DNA of 53,273 nucleotides from the NCBI GenBank assembly GCA_963575745.1, contig CAUYUJ010006493.1:1-53273 (forward strand), read 5' to 3'. The position numbers and the translations under genes are program-made. This document shows positions 1 through 8,349 of this stretch, in pieces. The notes beneath the pieces were generated by a model, which was given only the letters and a program-made list of their open reading frames with translations, searched no databases and had not been told where the DNA came from. Position 1 is the stretch's first letter, and every line of letters starts with the position of its first letter. This stretch comes from Prorocentrum cordatum. Taxonomy: Eukaryota > Sar > Dinophyceae > Prorocentrales > Prorocentraceae.

Positions 1-3000
1 TCGCGCTCCGTAGGCCAGTCGCGCTCCCACCATCCCATGTCTCGGCGGGTGAGGATCGGCGCGCGATGGGTATTGCGGATCTCCACGAGCTGCGGCCTGC
101 TCGGCGTGGCCGTGCGGAGGAGCTCGAGCCTCTTCTTGAGAATGGGGCATTTGCAGCGGCGCATGATCTTGAGCTCCCTCACGTCGACGTCGGCCCAGCG
201 CCAGTGCTCGAGGACGCGCGGGCTGTCCATCCAGCGGAGCTGTCGGAAGTCGCCGACGAAGACGAGCGCAGGGCGCCGCGCGGCCGCGTCCCAGAGGCGC
301 AGGAGGCGCTCGAAGATCCACATCTCGACCATGCTGATCTCCTCGATGACAACGAGGTCGAAGTCCTGCATGCGCTGGAGCGTCTGCTGCTCCGGGAGGT
401 AGACGTTGAAGGCCCTGTGGATGCTGTCGACGTCGAGGTCGGGCATGTCCTCGCGATAGCGCGCCACCTGTCGGCGCGTGGGGCAGGCGAGGAGGACGCG
501 GGCGCCCTGGGCGATGGCGTCCTGCATGACGACCTTGATGAGGAAGGACTTGCCGCTCCCCGCGGGCCCCAGGACGGCGATGGGGCGCGGGTCCTCGTCG
601 TCGGGCGGGCCGTGGTTGTGGTCCTCGTAGTCGTCGGGCCAGGCGAGCTCCACCGCCCTGTGCCAGCGCCTCGTGACGAGATCGGCGACGGGTATCTGCT
701 CGGGCTCGAGGGTGGTAATACGGCCATCGAAGGCGTAGTGGTGTCGCGGCGGCTCGGGGTCTTCCCCGACCACGAGGCGGCCCTCCAGGTAGTCGTCGAC
801 GAGGGTGATGTGCGCCTTGATCATCGCCACGTTCGAGTCGATGGTCGGGTCGCGGTGAGCCTCCAGCTGCATGTCGGCGCGCAACCATGCCTCGCTCCGC
901 CAAAGGTCAGGGCGGTGGAGAAGGCAGTGGGCGAACAGCCTGTACCCCGTCGGTACGAGCTCCGCGGCATCCTGCCAGAGCTCATCCACGCTGCGGAAGG
1001 GGGCGTGGAGGAGCATCCACTGGCCGTAGTACTCGTCGCTGAAGCGAGAGTTGGAGCGCGCCGCCACCAGGACCTCGCCGCGCATGGGCACGCGCGCGGC
1101 CCAGGTCTCCAGGTCGACGTTGGCCACGGAGGGGTCGTTCGCCTTCTGGAGATTGGCGTAGCGCAGGCGGAGCGCTCGGTGTACGCCGCCCCTGCTGTTG
1201 GAGCGCCGCACGTAATCCAGGAGGCTCATGTGGTCGGGTCGCCAGGCGCTGTGCGTGTAGCGCTCGACGACCGCGGGCATCTCCTTGCCCTTCCACGGCA
1301 CGGGCACGGGGATATTCTTGACCGTGCCGTGCGTGAGGACCTGGGAGTACTCCGATGCGGCAAGCTGGAGCCACATCTCGGGCTCGAGCGGGTGGAACTC
1401 CGTGAGGATGCGGCGGCTGATGGCGTAGTCGGAGGCCTCGTCATTGAGCCACTCGGAGGAGAACTGGTCGGAGAACTTGGCGGTGTAGGAGGAGACGTAG
1501 CGCAGGAGCATGCCGCGGCCATCGGAGGTCTGCACGTCCATGTGGGATTTCATGCCCGCGATGACGGCTGGCATATATGCGCGGAGCTTGTGGTGCAGGT
1601 CCCTGGCGGTGTGGTGGAGCCTCAGCGTCTTCCCCCGCTCGTCCCAGATCGAGTCCTCTTTGCGCTCAGGCCACGGATGGGAGCCGTGCGTGGAGGTCTG
1701 GGAGCCCATGACGATGTGGTAGAGCTGCTCCTGCTCCTCGTCGTCAGGGATGGTGGCGAAGACCTTGCTCGGGAGATCGATCGAGGCGACCTTCTCCAGC
1801 CAGACGAGGCAGTGGACGTGGGGGCGGCCGCTGCCGTGGTAGGCGTGCCGCGCGTTGGGCCCGCCGCGCTTGCGCTTGCCGTCCTGGAACTCGATGCGCG
1901 CGAACTGCGTGATCACGCGCTGCGTCGGCTTGCCCTCGGCGTCCTTGCCAGCAAGCACGTGGTGTGTCCACGCCGAAGACTCTTTCGAATCGGCCCTCCC
2001 CTTGGTGCCAGTCAGCAGCCCGACGATGGCCTGGGTGAGCACGTGCGAGAGGTGGTAGGTCTCCGCGGCCGGAAGCCAAGTGCGCGACCGCAGCGTCCGC
2101 CGCATCTCGTCCTCGACCCAGACGTGGAACGGCGTGGACCACTCCAGCGGCGACAGGGTCACGAACAGGGTCGGGAAGCCCAGCTGGCGCTGCAAGTCGA
2201 TGAGGGCGAAATGGTAGGTTCGCCAGTATTCGGGGCTGAAGGACATGCCAGCCAGCGCCAGGCGCATGGGCACCTTGGCAGCGTGCTTCTTGCCCCCCAG
2301 TGCCGTCCAGAGCCAGAGGTCGTAGACGAACTGGGCGAGCTCGGTGTCGGCACCGTAGCCGATCACGGGCGAGAAGACCTTGGCCGTGTAGCTGCGCTTG
2401 AGCGACTGGCGTTTCTTGCCGTCGGCCTCCGCGTCGTCGCTGTCGGAGGAGTCGTCGGTGCCATCAAAATGCGCAGCCCGTCGCGCGGCCCGCGTGCGCG
2501 CCACGCGCCGCTCGTCCATCAGGCGGACGTAGGTCTCGCACATGGACACCCTCGGGTACAGGTGGGGCCAGATGGCCGTCTCGATGCCGAGCTGCTCCAC
2601 GAGGCGCATCGCGAGGCGGCGCTTCTTCTGCGAGAGGTCGTTGCGGTTCCTGCGGAGGAACCTGTTGTGCAAGCGCATGATGGCGAAGTACGCGCTCTTC
2701 TGAGGGTGGGCCAGGTAGTAGTCCGTGAGCGTGGCCCAGCTGGAGAAGTCCTCCTCGGCGGGGTCGTCGTGCGCCTCGAGGTACTCGAGGGCGTCCATGG
2801 CCCTGCGCTGGTGGCGCTCAGGGAGCTCGCTCACGGCCGTGAGGACGTCGGTGGCCTTCCAGCGGAAGCCGATCATGTCGGTGTGGACCCTGTATCCGTG
2901 TGCGGCCCGCGCATGCGGCCCTATGGACACCTCCATCGGCCTCAACGCCTCGAGTGCGTCCACGCTGAGGTGGCGCAGCGGCTCGGGGATGTCTCCAATC

Positions 3001-5498
3001 TGGACGGCGGGGTAGCCCACTCGTTTCTCTGGCGGACTGGCGCAGTACTTGCACTTGTTGATCCAGGCGCTGCGCTGGCCAGCCTTGCGGCCCTTCTTGC
3101 GCTCCGCGTCGGGGAGGCGCATCATCGCCGCCGCCACGTCCGCGGGCGCGAAGGACCTCTTCTCCAGGCGTTTGCAGATCTTGCACATGCCCCAGGAGGC
3201 GAGCTCCGCCCACTTGGTGAAGGCCACGGCCTGCGGCTCCGCCCAGTCCTCGACGTCGTCGTCCAGGGCGGTCTTGAATTTGTTGCGCCGGAATTTCCTG
3301 TCGTCCCTGACCCAGGTGGGGTAGGCCCTTCGCGTCTGCTTCTTCTGCCGCGGCACCACGCTCACGCGATGCTCTAGCGCCTCCTTCCACTCGCTCTGGA
3401 GGTCGGTCGCGGGCACTGGGTTGTCCCTCTTCCGCTGTCGGTGGAGCGCGCGCTCGGCGTTGGCCTTGTACTTGTCGCGCCTCTCCTGGCCGAGCACCGC
3501 GGCGATGAAGTCGAGGGCGCCGTCGACGAGGTCGGGGCGGTCGTACTGCATGAGGCTCTTGAGCGCGCTGGTGATGTCTTGGCCCTTGCGGACGGCGTCC
3601 CGCGCCCGCAGGGTGTCGCCGTCGCAGAACATGCATCGCGGGTCGCCCCGCGCCGGGTGTACGTGGGCCTTCTCGCCTGGGCGCCCGTCAGTGGCGTACA
3701 CACAGAGCGGCCCTCCATCTCGGCCTGGGCACAGGTCTTTGCCCCAACGCCGCTGCTTCGGCTTCGGCTGCTCCTCCTGCTCGGGCAGCGCCTTGCTGGC
3801 AGGGCGCTTCCGCGCCGCCCTGGGCGGCGGTGGCTCCTCGGCAGCATCCCCATCGCCATCGCCTCCGGCGTCAGGTAGCTGCGTGTCTTGCGCGTCCTCC
3901 AGGCCGAAGAGCGGCAGGTCGTCCTCGCCCAGCACCTGGTCGCCGTCGGGGTCGTAGCCCTCGGGTTCGAATAGCTCGTCCTCGCCCCACGGCTGCAGCA
4001 TCCCCTCGGAGATAAGCTGGTCGGCCCACTCCTCCTGTGCCTTCCGTCTCTCCTCCGCGGTGAGCTCGTCGGACCCTGCGGCCTCCTCGGCCTCCGAGTG
4101 CGCCACGGGCGTGTCGGTGCCTTGCGCTGCTTCACCAGCGTCGGGCGTGGCGGTGCCCTGGTCCCTCAGCGCGTCCTCCCAGAAGCGCCTGTTGGAGGAG
4201 TCGTCCGAGTCGTCGTCCGCATCGTCGTCGATGAGGCCGACCACGTTGCCCTGTTCGTCGACGTCAGCGCCCTGCGACCCGTCGGACTCGTCTTCGCTGC
4301 CACCAGACGCCCCTGCCTCCAGGTCGTAGAACTGCGCCCGAGGTTTCGGCGGCGGTCGGGCGGCCCTGGCCATGTAGTAGGAGCAGGCGAGGATCCAGTG
4401 GGGCGACGAGTGGCCGTCGGGACCAGTCTTCATCTGGAACGCCACTCTGTACAGCAGCGGCGTGCCGACGTCGCCGAACTCGATGACAGGGATGGGCGCG
4501 CCACCGCCGACGGTCGGTGCAGCATGCACAACACGACCGTTCACGGACTTGGCGTAGATCTCCAGCGCCTCCGCGTCGACGACGTCGTCGTCCGCCGCAT
4601 AATTATGTTTCCGCAGGTAGCCCACTGGGTCGTCGAGCTCGATGCGCCCCTGGAGGACCCTGGCGTAGAAGGGGAGCTCGTCTTCGCCAGGGTACCCTGC
4701 GTCCCCCGCCAACCGCAGGCGCGCGGCCTTCTGGTGCAGGCCGTCGTCCTCCATGGCGCCAATGATCCTGTCCACGAGCGCCTTGGCCTCCTCGCGCTCG
4801 CTCGCCTCCCTGTCGGGGTCATCGTGGATGAAGCCGTTGACGTCCCTCTCACGCATCCACGCCCGCGTGTCGCGAGCGGCGAGCGCGCAGTAGGAGAGGC
4901 ACCTCCCGTCTGGCGGCACGGGCACGTTAAGGTCTGGCTGCCGAGGCGGAGCGACGCCGGCGGCCGCCGAGGCCTGGCGCGGAGCTCGACGGGCTTTCTG
5001 TGGCCTCGCAGCGACGGAGCTGGCGGGGTCGGCTGCATCAACCTCGTCCATTGCTGCCGCGGGTCGCTTCCGCGCGGCGCCAGATGCCGCCGCGGGCCTC
5101 TTCCGCGTCCCTCTGCCCTTGCCCGCGGGGTGGCCTTGGTCGATCATGTACCTCTCGTAGTCGGCCTTCTTGTACCTCCTCTCAGGATCCCAGCCGTCTG
5201 GGATTTCTCGGAAAGTCGCCGTGCCTTCCTGGCCTTCGATGATGAGGTACCTGACAGAAGAGCTGAACAACGTGACGTCCTTCACGGTCATTGCCCAAGT
5301 CTTCGCGTACGGCAGATGAATCTTGTCGGCAGGCCACCGGTGCCTCGGGCGCAGCTCGTTCCACTCGGCGTCGTCCATGATCTGGAAGGGGTCCTCGCCG
5401 AGCGTGACACTGCCCCAGATCACGCCCTTCTCGCCCACGAGCCGCTTCCCGATGTAGCGCTGGTGCCGAATCTCCAGCGTCTTCGCACCCTCCAGCAT
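1..5498 (-). CDS. Helentron-like replicase/PIF1 helicase with N-terminal OTU-like protease (3' end outside window)
   Basis: One uninterrupted minus-strand frame runs from an upstream stop at 5559-5561 to the left edge. I start it at the first ATG (5498), giving at least 1832 residues. Motifs in order: an OTU-like cysteine protease signature D197-G-R-C200 with a candidate His367 (SPHW); an acidic linker; CxxC pairs; a DUF6570-like stretch near 830-860 (IGDIPEPLRHLS); a Helitron_like_N region from about 1080 (FPTLFVTLSP near 1112); HUH motif GRPHVHCLVW with H1227 and H1229; Y2 motif YVSSYTAK with Y1334 and Y1338; Walker A GPAGSGKS (K1650); Walker B VVIEEISMVE (E1719/E1720); and motif III FVGDFRQL (D1750). 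The family moves by rolling-circle transposition: Rep nicks and joins DNA and the helicase unwinds it. OTU domains are known from Helentrons. No frameshift or stop is visible, so the copy may be young. The later helicase motifs lie beyond the edge. No introns are evident. Confidence 0.9.
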   Translation of the reverse strand, partial: MLEGAKTLEIRHQRYIGKRLVGEKGVIWGSVTLGEDPFQIMDDAEWNELRPRHRWPADKIHLPYAKTWAMTVKDVTLFSSSVRYLIIEGQEGTATFREIPDGWDPERRYKKADYERYMIDQGHPAGKGRGTRKRPAAASGAARKRPAAAMDEVDAADPASSVAARPQKARRAPRQASAAAGVAPPRQPDLNVPVPPDGRCLSYCALAARDTRAWMRERDVNGFIHDDPDREASEREEAKALVDRIIGAMEDDGLHQKAARLRLAGDAGYPGEDELPFYARVLQGRIELDDPVGYLRKHNYAADDDVVDAEALEIYAKSVNGRVVHAAPTVGGGAPIPVIEFGDVGTPLLYRVAFQMKTGPDGHSSPHWILACSYYMARAARPPPKPRAQFYDLEAGASGGSEDESDGSQGADVDEQGNVVGLIDDDADDDSDDSSNRRFWEDALRDQGTATPDAGEAAQGTDTPVAHSEAEEAAGSDELTAEERRKAQEEWADQLISEGMLQPWGEDELFEPEGYDPDGDQVLGEDDLPLFGLEDAQDTQLPDAGGDGDGDAAEEPPPPRAARKRPASKALPEQEEQPKPKQRRWGKDLCPGRDGGPLCVYATDGRPGEKAHVHPARGDPRCMFCDGDTLRARDAVRKGQDITSALKSLMQYDRPDLVDGALDFIAAVLGQERRDKYKANAERALHRQRKRDNPVPATDLQSEWKEALEHRVSVVPRQKKQTRRAYPTWVRDDRKFRRNKFKTALDDDVEDWAEPQAVAFTKWAELASWGMCKICKRLEKRSFAPADVAAAMMRLPDAERKKGRKAGQRSAWINKCKYCASPPEKRVGYPAVQIGDIPEPLRHLSVDALEALRPMEVSIGPHARAAHGYRVHTDMIGFRWKATDVLTAVSELPERHQRRAMDALEYLEAHDDPAEEDFSSWATLTDYYLAHPQKSAYFAIMRLHNRFLRRNRNDLSQKKRRLAMRLVEQLGIETAIWPHLYPRVSMCETYVRLMDERRVARTRAARRAAHFDGTDDSSDSDDAEADGKKRQSLKRSYTAKVFSPVIGYGADTELAQFVYDLWLWTALGGKKHAAKVPMRLALAGMSFSPEYWRTYHFALIDLQRQLGFPTLFVTLSPLEWSTPFHVWVEDEMRRTLRSRTWLPAAETYHLSHVLTQAIVGLLTGTKGRADSKESSAWTHHVLAGKDAEGKPTQRVITQFARIEFQDGKRKRGGPNARHAYHGSGRPHVHCLVWLEKVASIDLPSKVFATIPDDEEQEQLYHIVMGSQTSTHGSHPWPERKEDSIWDERGKTLRLHHTARDLHHKLRAYMPAVIAGMKSHMDVQTSDGRGMLLRYVSSYTAKFSDQFSSEWLNDEASDYAISRRILTEFHPLEPEMWLQLAASEYSQVLTHGTVKNIPVPVPWKGKEMPAVVERYTHSAWRPDHMSLLDYVRRSNSRGGVHRALRLRYANLQKANDPSVANVDLETWAARVPMRGEVLVAARSNSRFSDEYYGQWMLLHAPFRSVDELWQDAAELVPTGYRLFAHCLLHRPDLWRSEAWLRADMQLEAHRDPTIDSNVAMIKAHITLVDDYLEGRLVVGEDPEPPRHHYAFDGRITTLEPEQIPVADLVTRRWHRAVELAWPDDYEDHNHGPPDDEDPRPIAVLGPAGSGKSFLIKVVMQDAIAQGARVLLACPTRRQVARYREDMPDLDVDSIHRAFNVYLPEQQTLQRMQDFDLVVIEEISMVEMWIFERLLRLWDAAARRPALVFVGDFRQLRWMDSPRVLEHWRWADVDVRELKIMRRCKCPILKKRLELLRTATPSRPQLVEIRNTHRAPILTRRDMGWWERDWPTER

Positions 5499-5561
5499 CA
5501 GGTCGAACCTCAGGGGAGGGCCGTCTGAGACACCGAAGTTTGCCCTAGGGGCCACCCACTA

Positions 5562-6005
5562 TCGCCACGGCTGAACACTCCTGAACACTGATGCTGGTGT
5601 GACCCTGGGAGAGGTCCAGGGACCCCGTGACAAACCCCAGTATCTCTCGCCGCCCTATTCCGCGAACCATTTCCTGTTGAGCACGAGGATCGGGTCCCCC
5701 ACGGTCGCCGAAGGCTCCACAATCATGTGAGACGCAGAAGACGGCGCGGCCATCATCGCGATGTAAGCTGAGAGTTTAGAAGCACTCCTGGGCTCGCGCA
5801 AAGGGACAGAAGTGTCCGCGGGGATGCAGTTCGAGACACTTGACTCAGCCGACGGCTACGGAAGGGTGAGGGCACAGGTTCGGAGGTGGCGCAGCGTTGG
5901 GCTGTCGCAGAGCGGGCTATGAATGATCTTAAGCGATCACATTACACGCATGAGGGTCAGAGGGTTGGGAGGGGTAGATGCACCCTGGCCTTGAGGGTTG
6001 TTCTC
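5562..6005. other. Non-coding 5' flank of the left Helentron-like gene
   Basis: This stretch has no convincing gene. It holds a short direct repeat (CTGAACACT twice, near 5572-5600) and an imperfect spliced-leader-like string on the minus strand at 5839-5861. No TATA box or other recognisable promoter is visible, which is usual for dinoflagellate-type genomes. Confidence 0.4.
5839..5861 (-). other. Imperfect dinoflagellate spliced-leader-like string
   Basis: Read on the minus strand it begins CCGTAGCCGTCGGCT and ends GTCAAG. The dinoflagellate spliced leader is about 22 nt, begins CCGTAGCCATTTTGG and ends CTCAAG. The start and end agree, but the middle differs and carries extra bases. It lies about 340 bp 5' of the minus-strand helicase ATG, where a relic leader from an integrated cDNA could sit. 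A chance match is quite possible. Confidence 0.15.
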
Positions 6006-6250
6006 AGATGGCCCCCCGGGTCTGAGCAGGCGGGGTGTGCCCCTCTGTCGAGATTATAGCTGTGGACCCCCTGATGAGCAGCGCGCAATCTGAGTGGGCA
6101 GAGTTGGAGGGCTCGAGGGCGAGATGCAGGCAGGGCATCCAGAGGATCTGAGGGTGGTGTGGGGTGTAGGAGCCCAGAACAGGAAATGATCACGGCGGGC
6201 GTCGTCGAGGGTCAGAGGGGTGGTAGGGGTTGAGGACCGAGAGCGGGCGG
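6006..6250. repeat. About 245-bp direct repeat, left copy
   Basis: This segment is nearly identical to 8554-8796 in the same orientation, with a few substitutions and small indels. Both run from AGATGGCCCC to GAGAGCGGGCGG, and the flanks differ outside these limits. The two copies bracket the 523-aa minus-strand ORF. They could be terminal repeats of a composite element or two insertions of one dispersed repeat. No target-site duplication is evident. Confidence 0.8.
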
Positions 6251-6370
6251 AGACATCCGCGCCAGCCTGCGCATTGAGAAAGCTGCCTAAAGGATCTTTG
6301 CTTAATTGGGCTCCAGGGTCTCTGAGTGGCGCCCACTGGAGTCGCAGAGGCCCACGCTGACGCCGATTGA

Positions 6371-6503
6371 GGTGATGATGATGATGGTGATGATGATGAT
6401 TATCATGATGATGATGATAATTATGAGGATGATGATGATGATGATGATGATAATGATGATGATGATGATTATGATTATGATGATGATGCTGATGATGATG
6501 ATA

Positions 6504-6540
<37 letters not shown>
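6371..6540. repeat. (ATG)n/(GAT)n trinucleotide microsatellite
   Basis: About 170 bp of near-perfect ATG/GAT repeats with scattered ATT, GGT and GCT variants. It lies just 3' of the 523-aa minus-strand ORF, so it could form part of that gene's 3' UTR. Apparent poly-Met, poly-Ile and poly-His open frames here are products of the repeat. Confidence 0.95.
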
Positions 6541-6541
<1 letters not shown>

Positions 6542-6616
6542 TGCGTGGGCCATGTGCGCGCTGTGCACCGCGCCAGCCCAGACCTCTGTTCGCGCCGTCT
6601 AAGATTCTCGGGTGCC

Positions 6617-8188
6617 TCACTTCCTGGCCTCTGCCGCGCCGCCACCGCCTGCCTCGGCGGAGGCGCCGGCGCGCGCCTGCTGCGAGCTGTACCACTTCTC
6701 ACACTGGATCGCCACCGTCTTCAGCGCCGTCAGAGGCTCCCGCGCAGTGGCCATCGATGGGGAGGTCTTCATGCCGCCCAGCTCCAGGTGGAAGCCGACG
6801 ACTCCAGCCAGGGCGCGCGCGGGCTCGGGCACCGACTCGAACAGCCTCTTCAAGCCCTCGAGCGTGTAGGTGCCGGTACCGAACGTCTCCGCCTCGGCGG
6901 CAACTGCTTGCGCGTCCGAGAGGGGCCACTGCGAGAAGGCCGCCTCCTGGGGCGACAGCTCGTCGGGCTCGTGCTTGCCCTTCGAGTCCTTCGAGTCCTT
7001 CTTCTTCTTCTTCTTCTTCTTCTCCTGCGTCGACGAGAGGCTCGCGCTCGAGCTCGACCTCTTCTTCTTGGTCTTATTCTTGCGCTTCTTGTCCATCTTC
7101 TTCTTCTTCTTCTTCGCGCTGTCGGAGGTCTCGTCACTGGCGCCCTTCTTCGCGCCGCCCTTGCCGCCGCCCTTCCTGCGCGGGCCATCGGAGTCCTCGT
7201 CGTCGCCGGCGCCCGGTCGGCGCGCGCCCGCCGCCTGCCGGAGGACGTCGGCCGCCGAGTTTTGCTCCCCCGCCGCGTAGCTGTCCAGCTTCTCGCGGGC
7301 CTCGTGCATCATCACGGAGAGGGCTTCGAACATCACCTCCTCGTTCCGCGGGTCCTGGAACCAGGCGTGCACCTTCTTGTTCTCCGACGTCGCCCGCGGC
7401 ACCGCGTCCGCCCACTCCGACGGCTTCTTCGCCATCGCGTGCACCTGGAGGAGCTGCAGGGCGCAGACGTACAAGCGCGCCCCGACAACGGCGACAGAGC
7501 GGGCCGCCGCCACGGCGCCCTCGCCCTCCGGAGATTTCAGCGCCTCGAACAGCTCCCAGAGCTTCGTGGCGGTCTTCTCCGTCGAGCGCTCCGCATCCTC
7601 CATGTTGAAGTTCAGGGCGGAGAGCGCGTCCTGCACGGCCCCGTTCTTCAGGAAGTCGACGATGGGGTCCGCCTGCAGGCCGTTCGTCTGAATCGCTTCG
7701 ACCATTTCGAGCAGACACTGCATGGAGCCCGCGCCCTCGCTCAGTCCAATGCCCGGGCGGCGCTGCATGTGGCAGTTTGAGGGGTCCATCTTCGCGCGGA
7801 GCGCCTTGGGCTCAAGGAGCTGGGTGTCGCTCATCCTCTTCTGCGCCTTGTCGCGGCCGAAGCACGTGCCCTTGTCGCCTGCAGAGCCACGGAGGAGACC
7901 CGCTGGCAGCTGCCACCGGTTCAGGATCCGTGTCGTCTTCTCCCCGACGTCTCCCCCTGCATCGCCCCAGCCGCCGTCGCCCTCCCAGGCGTCCCAGCCG
8001 CCGTCGCCCCACCAGGCCTCCTCGCCCTTGCCCTTGCCGCCTGAGGACTTTCCGCCCTTGCTCCTGCCTCCGCCGCCCCATCCGCCTCCGCCGCCGCCCG
8101 CGCCCCACTTGCCGCCTCCGCCGCCAGCCCAGCCACCGCCGCCGCCGCCCCATCCACGCTTTCCGCCCTGCTTACCCCAGGAGGACAT
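6617..8188 (-). CDS. Gly/Trp-rich, Lys-rich protein of unknown function (523 aa)
   Basis: An intact intronless ORF starting at ATG 8188. The first 80 or so residues are Gly-rich with regularly spaced Trp (blocks such as GGGGGGW). A central, apparently globular, helical region (about 140-320) has mixed composition, with phrases such as MQCLLEMVEAIQTNG and YVCALQLLQVHAMAKK. Residues about 355-402 form a strong Lys/Arg block (KKKKKKMDKKRKNK) resembling a nuclear localisation or nucleic-acid-binding segment. The C-terminal 100 residues again look globular. I do not recognise the family. Its position between 245-bp direct repeats and beside Helitron-like genes suggests a retroelement gag-like or element-borne protein, but a host RNA-binding protein is equally possible. 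That the frame is intact over 1.57 kb despite simple repeats, with low-complexity parts in the coding sense, supports it being real. Confidence 0.65.
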   Translation of the reverse strand: MSSWGKQGGKRGWGGGGGGWAGGGGGKWGAGGGGGGWGGGGRSKGGKSSGGKGKGEEAWWGDGGWDAWEGDGGWGDAGGDVGEKTTRILNRWQLPAGLLRGSAGDKGTCFGRDKAQKRMSDTQLLEPKALRAKMDPSNCHMQRRPGIGLSEGAGSMQCLLEMVEAIQTNGLQADPIVDFLKNGAVQDALSALNFNMEDAERSTEKTATKLWELFEALKSPEGEGAVAAARSVAVVGARLYVCALQLLQVHAMAKKPSEWADAVPRATSENKKVHAWFQDPRNEEVMFEALSVMMHEAREKLDSYAAGEQNSAADVLRQAAGARRPGAGDDEDSDGPRRKGGGKGGAKKGASDETSDSAKKKKKKMDKKRKNKTKKKRSSSSASLSSTQEKKKKKKKKDSKDSKGKHEPDELSPQEAAFSQWPLSDAQAVAAEAETFGTGTYTLEGLKRLFESVPEPARALAGVVGFHLELGGMKTSPSMATAREPLTALKTVAIQCEKWYSSQQARAGASAEAGGGGAAEARK

Positions 8189-8349
8189 GGCACTCTTCGG
8201 TGTTAGCGAGGCGGATGGCAGAACTCGGGGCCGCGTCTTGTGCCGAGACGTGCTACGGAATGCCGAGAGGGGGAGAGTGCCCGCACAATGCTCAGACGAA
8301 ATTCTGCCAGACTCTCCCGACAGCTCTTTTTGGGAGGGCCCGACGGGCT

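Noticed and set aside
66-5528. Long plus-strand open frames (66-3377, 1103 aa; 4098-5528, 476 aa) as genes
   Set aside because: They are exact antisense register shadows of the minus-strand Helentron-like frame, which carries all recognisable motifs; the plus translations show none.
6302-6602. Poly-Met, poly-Ile and poly-His proteins
   Set aside because: Direct translation of the ATG/GAT microsatellite.
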